DNA from: Actinomycetes bacterium
GTDB taxonomy: Bacteria > Actinomycetota > Actinomycetes > Actinomycetales > Actinomycetaceae
Assembly (NCBI GenBank): GCA_023426345.1
Contig: JAFAAX010000014.1
Location: forward strand, 1 to 8,234
Reading direction: 5' to 3'
DNA length: 8,234 nucleotides
The translations under genes were made by a program, and so were the position numbers. The notes below the pieces were generated by a model. It was not told the origin of the DNA and searched no databases. It saw nothing but the letters and a program-made list of their open reading frames with translations. Positions 1-5,289 of the stretch are shown here, in pieces; positions within the stretch are counted from its first letter, which is position 1; each line of letters begins with the position of its first letter.

Positions 1-514
1 GGGCGGGTCCGCCCGGGCGTCCGAGCGCCCCGCCCCAGGCGAACGCGCCGTCGGGCAGGCCGGTGAGCTTGCGGATCGACGCCGCCGCGTAGTCGGCCGG
101 CAGCTGCGGGGGGAGCGGCCACCGATGGGTCTCGTCGAGGATCAGGACGGCCCCGGCGCGGCGGAGGTCCGTCAGGACGCGGGACAGCGCCGGCGAGGGG
201 GCGGCGCCGAAGACCTCGCAGTGCAGGACGGCCCATGAGCCCGGCGGATCCCCGCGGACGAGCCGGCTCAGGGCGTCTGGCTCCGCCATGAGGTCCGGGC
301 CGACGGCCACGTCCGCCAGGTGGAACCCCTCCAGCTGGAACGGCGTCACCATGGTGAGGCAGCGGTAGGCGGGCACGGCCAGGTGCGAGATCCCGCGGGC
401 GCGCACGTCCTGCGCGATGAGCCCCAGGGCGTGGCGGCCCAACGCGACCGGCACGGCGCCTCGGGGGAGCGCGCGCGGGGGGCGTACGGGAACGGTGGGT
501 CGCAACGCCGTCAC
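1..514 (-). CDS. DegT/DnrJ/EryC1-like PLP aminotransferase (N-terminal part)
   Basis: This reading frame runs off the left edge; 171 codons of the N-terminal part are visible. Residues 27-55 form an opening helix and a strand ending in PAYRCLTMV. This resembles the substrate/PLP-entry segment of DegT/DnrJ/EryC1/StrS sugar aminotransferases. A LHCEVFGA strand follows near 97-104, then LILDETHR (Asp127 where the family has the PLP pyridine-nitrogen aspartate), then SIRKLTGLPDGAF around 146-158, with Lys149 placed as the Schiff-base lysine. Family members usually aminate nucleotide-linked sugars for surface polysaccharides; the substrate here is unknown. The GTG start at 512-514 follows an SD-like GGTGGGA (521-527) with 6 bases between, and lies 13 bases after the tetR stop, so the two are probably cotranscribed. 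The first 20 residues are Pro/Arg-rich, and the start lies inside a hairpin. Assignment rests on motif order only. Confidence 0.6.
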   Translation of the reverse strand, partial: MTALRPTVPVRPPRALPRGAVPVALGRHALGLIAQDVRARGISHLAVPAYRCLTMVTPFQLEGFHLADVAVGPDLMAEPDALSRLVRGDPPGSWAVLHCEVFGAAPSPALSRVLTDLRRAGAVLILDETHRWPLPPQLPADYAAASIRKLTGLPDGAFAWGGALGRPGGPA

Positions 515-527
515 GTGCGTTCCCACC
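494..527 (-). promoter_or_regulatory. Hairpin enclosing the ribosome binding site and start of the aminotransferase gene
   Basis: Read on the minus strand, GGTGGG (527-522) can pair with CCCACC (499-494), and AACGC (521-517) with GCGTT (508-504). This leaves an 8-base loop (516-509) that contains the GTG start codon, and a GCGA bulge (503-500). The SD-like bases would be sequestered unless a ribosome terminating at the tetR stop (528-530) opens the stem, so translational coupling is likely. The pairing is seen directly; the function is inferred. Confidence 0.45.
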
Positions 528-1178
528 TCAGTTCTCCGCCCTCGGGCGTGGCTGGGCGAACCGCTCGAGGGACGCCTGCACCGACCCGCGCATCAGCCTC
601 TCCAGGCGCTCGACCAGTGCGACCGGGTCGTCGCGCATGCCGCGGGCCAGCCAATGCAGGAAATGCCCGAGGACGCTCAGCGTGTAGTGGTCGATGATGA
701 ACGCCCGGTCCTCGCCCGCCACGGACAGGCCGGCGGGCAGGCCCGACTCCAGTTCGGCCACGATCGCGCTCATCATCGGCCGCAACGCGTGGAAGAAGAA
801 GGACTCGAGCTCCTGGTGCGACAGGGAGCGGACGACGGCGTCGGCCTCGGTGGCGTGGTCCTGCACATAGCCCATGAGCTCCAGGAATCCGTCGGCCCAC
901 TGATCGTAGGAGGCGTGGGCCAGGATCCCGTTGGCGACGTCCGTGCGGAACACCCACACCGCCAGGTCGTAGACGTCGGCGAAATGGTAGTAGAAGGCCT
1001 GCCGGGTGATGCCGGCCGCCTCAGCCAGCCCGGAGACCGTGATCTTCGACAGCGGCGCGTCTCGCAGCTGTTCGGTGAGTGCCGCGCGCAGGCGCTCGCG
1101 GGTCGGGGAGGGGCAGGGCCCGGGAGGGCGCCGCCGCGCCCCGTCCGCGGCGGGCTCGGGGTCGGGATCGGTGGGCAT
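528..1178 (-). CDS. TetR/AcrR-family transcriptional regulator, DhaS-like
   Basis: A 216-residue DNA-binding regulator. The N-terminal helix-turn-helix is clear at residues 44-72, with SKITVSGLAEAAGITRQ followed by the AFYYHFADVYDL recognition-helix region typical of TetR proteins. The FYYHF..(I/V)YDL pattern and the C-terminal helices (residues 95-205) resemble the DhaS/dihydroxyacetone-kinase-regulator branch (TetR_C_8-like). The ligand is unknown. The start at 1178 is chosen because GGAGGAG (1185-1191) sits 6 bases upstream. An in-frame ATG at 1256 would add 26 Pro/Ser-rich residues, lacks a comparable SD sequence and lies in the loop of a large inverted repeat. The gene is divergent from the DUF5692-type membrane protein and precedes the aminotransferase. 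Autoregulation and control of the divergent gene are inferred from position and an operator-like site at 1291-1312. No dihydroxyacetone kinase gene is in the window, so the pathway is not transferable by name. Confidence 0.85.
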   Translation of the reverse strand: MPTDPDPEPAADGARRRPPGPCPSPTRERLRAALTEQLRDAPLSKITVSGLAEAAGITRQAFYYHFADVYDLAVWVFRTDVANGILAHASYDQWADGFLELMGYVQDHATEADAVVRSLSHQELESFFFHALRPMMSAIVAELESGLPAGLSVAGEDRAFIIDHYTLSVLGHFLHWLARGMRDDPVALVERLERLMRGSVQASLERFAQPRPRAEN

Positions 1179-1184
1179 CGTGGG

Positions 1185-1191
1185 CTCCTCC
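1185..1191 (-). promoter_or_regulatory. Ribosome binding site that decides the tetR start
   Basis: GGAGGAG on the minus strand lies 6 bases before the ATG at 1176-1178. It favours this start over the in-frame ATG at 1254-1256, which has only a weak GGGA upstream. Confidence 0.7.
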
Positions 1192-1215
1192 GAGGGCGTC
1201 GGGGACGAGGGCGGC

Positions 1216-1273
1216 GCGGGCGGGCTGGGACGGAGGTCCTGGAACACATCGTCCATTGTCCCAGCCCGCCCGC
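1216..1273. repeat. 16-bp perfect inverted repeat in the tetR leader
   Basis: GCGGGCGGGCTGGGAC (1216-1231) is exactly complementary in reverse to 1258-1273, with a 26-base spacer. In a tetR transcript this would be a very stable GC-rich stem upstream of the SD at 1185-1191. A second, shorter inverted repeat (CCGCCCG 1266-1272, CAC, CGGGCGG 1276-1282) shares the right arm, so the two folds exclude each other. Regulatory role is inferred. Confidence 0.65.
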
Positions 1274-1290
1274 ACCGGGCGGTCCGTTTT

Positions 1291-1312
1291 CGACAGGTCG
1301 GCGGATGTGTCC
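1291..1312. promoter_or_regulatory. Candidate operator for the TetR/DhaS-like regulator
   Basis: On the minus strand the site reads GGACACAT, six bases (CCGCCG), ACCTGTCG. As I recall it, the Lactococcus DhaS operator is GGACACAT, six bases, ATTTGTCC: 8/8 in the first half-site, 5/8 in the second, with identical GACA-N12-TGTC spacing. It lies between the two divergent genes and overlaps TTGGAC (1309-1314), a possible tetR -35 element. The motif match is seen; binding is inferred. Confidence 0.45.
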
Positions 1313-1337
1313 AACGACCGGCTCCGCCGGCGCTGCC

Positions 1338-1343
1338 TACCGT
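1338..1343 (+). promoter_or_regulatory. Weak candidate -10 element for the DUF5692-type gene
   Basis: TACCGT fits the loose TANNNT actinobacterial -10 pattern. It lies 26 bases downstream of the operator-like site and would give a leader of about 100 bases. No convincing -35 is visible, so the call is weak. Confidence 0.25.
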
Positions 1344-1384
1344 GGGCGAGACGTCGGAGGCGGGCCCGCCTCTCCGACGCGCCC
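1344..1384 (+). repeat. Long hairpin in the leader of the DUF5692-type gene
   Basis: GGGCG (1344-1348) pairs with CGCCC (1380-1384). CGTCGGAG (1352-1359) pairs with 1370-1379 with a 2-base bulge, and GCGGG (1360-1364) with CCCGC (1365-1369). That is 18 base pairs in all before allowing for a small terminal loop. No T-tract follows, so it is not a classical terminator. It could be a leader RNA structure or a DNA operator. Confidence 0.5.
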
Positions 1385-1451
1385 CTCACACAACGGGCGC
1401 CCGCCGCGCGCCGACACGCGGAGGCGTCGGCGTCTTCGAAGGAGACCGCGC

Positions 1452-2444
1452 ATGTTCCTCTACGAATCGATCCCCTGGTACTCCTGGGTGGCCTGGCTGG
1501 TCGTCCTGGGGGCCCTCATCGGCCTCAATGAGGTGACCCGTCGATGGAAATGGGCGGGCATCGCCTTCTTCATCGTGCTGCCGATCGTCCTCACGCTCTT
1601 CGTCTGGCCCACCACCGCCGGCTCGGGCTCCTCGACGGGGACGTGGTTCCATTGGGTGAAGGTCTACTCCGCCCTGGCGGGATGCCTGGGCTTCATGCTG
1701 ATCCGCTACGTGCCGAGGGTCGCGGCCAACAAGTGGTTCCTCGTCTTCCCGCCGGCGATCCTGGCCATCAACATCACCGAGGCCTGCATCCGCGACTTCC
1801 AGGTCGGCGCCATGGGCGCGAACGGCCAGGTCATCGACGGCGTCGTCATGGTGTCGGGCGCCTGGAACTGGATGAACGGCATCGCCGGCCTGCTCAATCT
1901 GCTGACGATCTGCGGCTGGTTCGGCATCTTCGTGTCCCGCGACGCATCCAAGGACATGATCTGGCCGGACATGCTGTGGTTCTGGGTGGTCGCCTACGAC
2001 CTGTGGAACTTCGCCTACGTCTACAACTGCGTCGGCGACCACTCCTTCTACGCCGGGGCGGCCCTGCTGCTGTCCTGCACGATCACCGCGTTCGCGATCA
2101 AGAAGGGAGCCTGGCTCCAGCACCGCGCCCACACGCTGGCGCTGTGGATGATGTTCACGATGGCGGTGCCCACGTTCGTGACGGACTCGCAGTTCTCCGT
2201 GAGTGCGTCGCACAACCCGGCCGCGCTGTTCACGGTGTCCGCGATCGCGCTGGCTGCCAACGTCGCCGTCGCGGTCTACCAGGTCCGCACGATCCTGCGC
2301 CGTCGGCGCAACCCGCTCACCGACGAGCTCTACGTCGAGCTGCCCGCCTACCGGCAGGTGCGCGACGACAACATCGCCGTCCCCGAGTCCGACGAGGTCC
2401 GCGAGCAGGCCGGCCCCGCCGCGGCGCGCGCCGGCCGCGCCTGA
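1452..2444 (+). CDS. DUF5692-family multi-pass membrane protein
   Basis: A 330-residue integral membrane protein that I recognise as DUF5692-like from its conserved opening (MFLYESIPWYSW), the GTWFHWVKVYSALAGC stretch near 64-78, NITEACIRDFQV near 107-118, DMIWPDMLWFW near 168-178 and the YNCVGDHSFYAG segment near 191-202. About nine hydrophobic segments are visible, roughly at 9-26, 35-53, 67-85, 95-112, 138-161, 173-191, 198-216, 226-243 and 257-281. A charged, Ala/Pro-rich cytoplasmic-looking tail of about 47 residues follows. The many buried polar and aromatic residues (Asp, His, Asn, Trp) suggest transport or an enzymatic membrane role, but no function is established to my knowledge. ATG 1452 is preceded by GAAGGAG (1438-1444) at good spacing. 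The open frame extends upstream to 417, but this is only the antisense of tetR. The gene is divergent from tetR and probably controlled by it. Confidence 0.85.
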   Translation: MFLYESIPWYSWVAWLVVLGALIGLNEVTRRWKWAGIAFFIVLPIVLTLFVWPTTAGSGSSTGTWFHWVKVYSALAGCLGFMLIRYVPRVAANKWFLVFPPAILAINITEACIRDFQVGAMGANGQVIDGVVMVSGAWNWMNGIAGLLNLLTICGWFGIFVSRDASKDMIWPDMLWFWVVAYDLWNFAYVYNCVGDHSFYAGAALLLSCTITAFAIKKGAWLQHRAHTLALWMMFTMAVPTFVTDSQFSVSASHNPAALFTVSAIALAANVAVAVYQVRTILRRRRNPLTDELYVELPAYRQVRDDNIAVPESDEVREQAGPAAARAGRA

Positions 2445-2456
2445 CGGGCGCAGCCT

Positions 2457-2470
2457 GACCGACTGGTCGG
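2457..2470. promoter_or_regulatory. Palindromic operator-like site upstream of azoR
   Basis: CCGAC (2459-2463), TG, GTCGG (2466-2470) is a 12-bp palindrome with a mismatched central pair. It lies upstream of the TAGGCT -10 candidate at 2502-2507. The shape resembles TetR-type operators, but the regulator is not identified. Confidence 0.3.
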
Positions 2471-2501
2471 AAAGTCCCATCCCGGGGCGGACGGCCGCCG
2501 G

Positions 2502-2507
2502 TAGGCT
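2502..2507 (+). promoter_or_regulatory. Candidate -10 element for azoR
   Basis: TAGGCT followed by GGG. The same nine bases, TAGGCTGGG, occur just before the carbonic anhydrase-like gene on the other strand (5204-5212), which supports a shared promoter pattern. A start site near 2514 would give a leader of about 128 bases. No good -35 is visible. Confidence 0.35.
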
Positions 2508-2524
2508 GGGGGCAACGGCGCAGG

Positions 2525-2598
2525 CCCGCCGCGCGGGATCCGCGGATGACGCGGAGACCGGCGCGGCGGGTCGCCCTCGTTCGCGGGGAGGACTCCCC
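2525..2598 (+). ncRNA. Structured leader (two hairpins) between the DUF5692-type gene and azoR
   Basis: CCCGCCGCGC (2525-2534) pairs perfectly with GCGCGGCGGG (2561-2570). Inside it TCCGCG (2539-2544) pairs with CGCGGA (2550-2555) around the GATGA loop. A second inverted repeat GGGGAG (2585-2590), GA, CTCCCC (2593-2598) follows. The region could be an azoR leader or the 3' end of the upstream transcript. It matches no riboswitch class I can recognise by eye, and no T-tract is present. Confidence 0.4.
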
Positions 2599-2641
2599 GG
2601 GAGGCTGACGGCGCCCGACGGACTTGGGAAGGGAGCATGCG

Positions 2642-3265
2642 ATGGCACGGGTACTGGTGGTGCGGGCGCATCCGCTGGGTGCGCAGTCCTCGCGGACGAT
2701 GCGCCTCACCGACGAGTTCGTGCGCGCCTACACCGCCGCGCATCCCGACGACGCGATCGCCGACGTGCGCCTGTTCGACCGCGCCGTTCCCGAGATCGAC
2801 CTCGACCTGCTCAACGCGTGGAGGGAGCTGGCCGCGGGCACGCCCTTCGCCCACCTCACCCTCAACGAGCAGGCGAAGGTCACGCTGTTCAACGGGTACA
2901 CGGACCAGTTCATGGCCTCCGACAAGATCGTCATCGCGAACCCGTTGTGGAACCTCCAGGTCCCCACGCGCCTCAAGGCGTGGCTGGACATGACGTGCGT
3001 GGCGGGCACCTCGTTCCGCTACAACGAGGCCGGCGAGGCCGAGGGCCTCGTCCACGGCAAGAAGGCCCTCCACATCCAGACCAGCGGCGGCCTGTTCGAC
3101 CATCGCGATCCGGCGTCGGTGTACGTGCGCTCCCTCATGCAGTTCATGGGCGTCACGGATTTCACGGACATCTCCGCGGAGGGCATGGACCACGATCCCG
3201 AGCACGCCGCCGACATCCTGGACGACGCCCAGCGCCGCCTGGTGGAGTTCGCGAAGATCTTCTGA
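2642..3265 (+). CDS. azoR: FMN-dependent NADH:quinone oxidoreductase / azoreductase (AzoR family)
   Basis: A 207-residue cytosolic flavodoxin-fold enzyme, close to the usual 200-208 residues. Residues 1-10 form the first beta strand (MARVLVVRAH). The Ser-rich SSRTM turn near 16-20 is placed to hold the FMN phosphate. The PLWNLQVPTRLKAWLD block at 101-116 matches the family's flavin-binding P-(M/L)-(Y/W)-N segment, followed by GTSFRYNEAG (122-131) and the TSGG loop (147-150). Family members transfer two electrons from NAD(P)H to quinones or azo compounds in a ping-pong reaction, generally regarded as electrophile or quinone detoxification. The ATG at 2642 follows AAGGGAG (2629-2635) by 6 bases. 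An upstream in-frame TTG at 2624 is rejected because it would put the SD inside the gene. It is transcribed alone and converges on the TSUP gene. Physiological substrate is unknown. Confidence 0.88.
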   Translation: MARVLVVRAHPLGAQSSRTMRLTDEFVRAYTAAHPDDAIADVRLFDRAVPEIDLDLLNAWRELAAGTPFAHLTLNEQAKVTLFNGYTDQFMASDKIVIANPLWNLQVPTRLKAWLDMTCVAGTSFRYNEAGEAEGLVHGKKALHIQTSGGLFDHRDPASVYVRSLMQFMGVTDFTDISAEGMDHDPEHAADILDDAQRRLVEFAKIF

Positions 3266-3328
3266 CGCCGAGGCCGGTCGGACACGGGAGCCGGGCCCGA
3301 CGAGGGCGACCCCGTTCCGGCGGGGCGC

Positions 3329-4120
3329 TCACCCCTGGACGACCTGCAGGCCCAGCTTGAGGATGAGGGCGCTCACCACGACGATGAGGACCCCGCGCAC
3401 GAAGCGGCTGCCCAGACGCACCGCCGTGCGCGCCCCCAGGTAGCCGCCCGCCATGTTGGCGAGCCCGATGGCCAGGCCGATCCGCCACTCGACCAGCCCC
3501 TGGGGCGCGAAGAACAGCAGCGCGCCCAGGTTCGTCGCGAGGTTGACGATCTTCGTCGTGGCCGTGGCCTGGAGGAAGGGCAGCCGGGTGAGCGCCGCCA
3601 GCCCGAGGACCAGGAACGATCCGGTGCCCGGCCCCATGAAGCCGTCGTAGAAGCCGATGAGCGCCCCGAAGGGGACGGCCCGCGCCAGCGCCTCGCGGAG
3701 GGCCATCGGCGTCCCGGCGTCCGCGCCGATGCGGGGACGCGCCAGGGTGAAGACGAGGACGGCCGCCAGCGCCACGAGGATGATCGGCGTGAACACCGAC
3801 GTCGGGATGCGGCGGGCCGTCACCGCCCCGCCGAACGCGCCGCACAGGGCGACCAGGGCGGTGGGCGCGGCCAGGCGCAGATCCGGGTGGACCCGCCGGT
3901 AGTAGGTCGCCGAGCTCACGGCCGTGCCCATGATCGACCCCACCTTGTTGGTGGCGATGGCCTGGACGGGGGCGAAGCCGGGGACCAGGAGCAGCGCGGG
4001 CAGCTGGATGAGCCCGCCCCCGCCCACCACGGCGTCCACCCATCCGGCGAGCAGCGCCGCCAGGCACAGGAGGAGCAGGGTCCTCGCGTCCAGGCCGGGG
4101 AGCACGGCGGCGGGCGTCAT
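3329..4120 (-). CDS. TauE/SafE (TSUP) family anion exporter, YfcA-like
   Basis: A 263-residue inner-membrane protein with about eight hydrophobic helices and the two-fold repeat of the TSUP family. The first half carries the glycine-rich WVDAVVGGGGLIQLPALLL (27-45) and ATNKVGSIMGT (56-66). The second carries GFYDGFMGPGTGSF (156-169) and TKIVNLATNLGALLFF (189-204), both strongly YfcA-like. Characterised relatives move sulfite, sulfoacetate or similar organic or sulfur oxyanions, and the substrate cannot be read from sequence. ATG at 4120 has GGGAG (4129-4133) 8 bases upstream. The gene starts 18 bases after the last base of the upstream stop codon region (stop at 4139-4141), so the two genes form an operon. 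This is the only visible link between this exporter and a carbonic anhydrase-like enzyme. The gene converges on azoR across a 63-base gap. Confidence 0.9.
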   Translation of the reverse strand: MTPAAVLPGLDARTLLLLCLAALLAGWVDAVVGGGGLIQLPALLLVPGFAPVQAIATNKVGSIMGTAVSSATYYRRVHPDLRLAAPTALVALCGAFGGAVTARRIPTSVFTPIILVALAAVLVFTLARPRIGADAGTPMALREALARAVPFGALIGFYDGFMGPGTGSFLVLGLAALTRLPFLQATATTKIVNLATNLGALLFFAPQGLVEWRIGLAIGLANMAGGYLGARTAVRLGSRFVRGVLIVVVSALILKLGLQVVQG

Positions 4121-4138
4121 CGCAGGGTCTCCCGGGGC

Positions 4139-5200
4139 TCAGGGGCGGAGCACGGCGGACGGCATCTGCGGACCGCACAGGGTGAGCAGCGTGGCCGCGT
4201 TGAAGGCGGCGGCCGTCGCCACGACCTCGTCGCGCGCGACCGCGAGCGGCCAGCCGGTCCGCCCGGACTGCTCGCAGGCGAAGTCCGCGATCGCGTCCAG
4301 CGCCCAGACGTCGACGACGAAGATCTGCGGCAGCGCCGCCCGCCCTGTCCGCTCCGCCGCGTCGCGGCCTTCGCCGTCGCCCGCGCCGCGGGCGGACGGG
4401 GGGACGCCCTCGTCGGGACCCGTCGGCGACGCGGCGGCGAGGAGGACGGCCCCCGCGGCGGCCGGGTCGACGGTGGTCCCGCGCACCGTGTTCGCCACGA
4501 TCGCGATCTCCCCGTGGCCGCCGTGCATGACGGGCATCGGGGCGTCCGCGTACCCCGCGATGACCCCGGCGATGTCGTCCCCGTCGGGCATGGTGAGGGC
4601 CAGGTCCCCGCAGCGGCGCAGCACGGAGACGGGGACATCGGCCGGGTCCGCTCCCCAGGACTCCATGAGGGAGACGATCCCCGCGGGGCGCTGGCCGAGG
4701 AGGCCCAGGATCGTGGCCAGCGAGTCGACGGCCCCGCACCCGCAGTTGCCGGTCGCGGCCAGATCGTCGCTGTGGGCCGACACCGGCCGGCCGCTGTCGC
4801 GCAGGGACGCGCAGGTCAGCGACAGCCACGAGGGCGCCCAGGTGGCGATCGCCTGGCCGAGCCGCTGGGGGTCCATGTCCGCCGCGACGTCGGTGGGCCC
4901 TGCGCCGCGCCCGGGTGTGCGCGTTGGCAGGAACATGCCGGTCAGCAGCACGTCGACCAGCCACGTCGTGAGGGTCCCCCCGGCGACGCGCGGCATGCGG
5001 CCCCGGTCGCGGGAGCGCGCCGCCGACGGCAGGTCGGGGATGTCGAAAGGCCGGCCGTCCACGCAGTCGGCGGGGTAGCCGACGTCGACGGGGACCAGGA
5101 CGGCCGACGGGTCGGCCTCGAGGCGGGCGAGGCCCGCGCGGATCCGGGGGAGGCGGGAGCCGTCGGGCTGGAGGCGGCCGATGGCTCCGATCAATGTCAT
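4139..5200 (-). CDS. Carbonic anhydrase-like protein of the cadmium/beta type
   Basis: A 353-residue soluble protein with no signal peptide or membrane segment. Two metal-site motifs stand out: DCVDGR (Cys46-x-Asp48-x-Arg50), as in the CxDxR motif of beta-carbonic anhydrases, and His143-x9-Cys153 within AHSDDLAATGNCGCG. The H-x9-C spacing is that of diatom cadmium carbonic anhydrase rather than the HxxC of ordinary beta enzymes. A later block, GGHGEIAIVANTVRGTTVD (227-245), and VVDVWAL (295-301) look conserved and resemble bacterial proteins labelled cadmium-containing carbonic anhydrase. Residues about 258-291 are a low-complexity Gly/Ala/Glu/Arg insertion. The inferred reaction is CO2/bicarbonate interconversion; the metal is unknown. 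ATG 5200 lacks an SD sequence but has TAGGCT (5207-5212) six bases upstream, suggesting a leaderless mRNA. The TSUP gene follows in an operon. Family assignment is from remembered motifs only. Confidence 0.5.
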   Translation of the reverse strand: MTLIGAIGRLQPDGSRLPRIRAGLARLEADPSAVLVPVDVGYPADCVDGRPFDIPDLPSAARSRDRGRMPRVAGGTLTTWLVDVLLTGMFLPTRTPGRGAGPTDVAADMDPQRLGQAIATWAPSWLSLTCASLRDSGRPVSAHSDDLAATGNCGCGAVDSLATILGLLGQRPAGIVSLMESWGADPADVPVSVLRRCGDLALTMPDGDDIAGVIAGYADAPMPVMHGGHGEIAIVANTVRGTTVDPAAAGAVLLAAASPTGPDEGVPPSARGAGDGEGRDAAERTGRAALPQIFVVDVWALDAIADFACEQSGRTGWPLAVARDEVVATAAAFNAATLLTLCGPQMPSAVLRP

Positions 5201-5206
5201 GCGCCC

Positions 5207-5212
5207 AGCCTA
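5207..5212 (-). promoter_or_regulatory. -10 element of a leaderless promoter for the carbonic anhydrase-like/TSUP operon
   Basis: TAGGCT on the minus strand ends 6 bases before the ATG, so transcription would begin at or next to the start codon. No SD sequence fits in the gap (GGGCGC). The -35 region is not recognisable. Confidence 0.5.
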
Positions 5213-5276
5213 ACGGCCGGTCGGGCGCGGGGCCCTCGCGACTCGGAAGGCGGCGGCCGAGCCTCCCCGACGTGGG

Positions 5277-5282
5277 TACTCT
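5277..5282 (+). promoter_or_regulatory. -10 element of a leaderless promoter for the Nudix gene
   Basis: TACTCT fits TANNNT and ends 7 bases before the ATG at 5290. The intervening GGCCTCC does not resemble an SD sequence, so a leaderless transcript is likely. Confidence 0.5.
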
Positions 5283-5289
5283 GGCCTCC

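Noticed and set aside
1179..1256. 26-residue N-terminal extension of the TetR protein from ATG 1256
   Set aside because: Pro/Ser low complexity, a weak SD, and a position within the inverted repeat. The ATG at 1178 has a strong GGAGGAG.
417..1451. Open frame upstream of and continuous with the DUF5692-type gene on the plus strand
   Set aside because: It is antisense to tetR and Arg/Gly/Pro-rich. The SD at 1438-1444 and the conserved N-terminus place the real start at 1452.
2624..2641. TTG start for azoR six codons upstream
   Set aside because: It would place the AAGGGAG SD inside the coding region. ATG 2642 fits the family N-terminus.
1386..2648. 420-codon open frame on the minus strand opposite the DUF5692-type gene
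   Set aside because: No family resemblance, with a composition typical of antisense high-GC frames. The plus-strand membrane protein explains the region.
3277..3325. Terminator between azoR and the TSUP gene (GTCGG/CCGAC and CCCCG/CGGGG stems)
   Set aside because: The stems are only 5 bp with no T-tract, as expected by chance in such GC-rich DNA.
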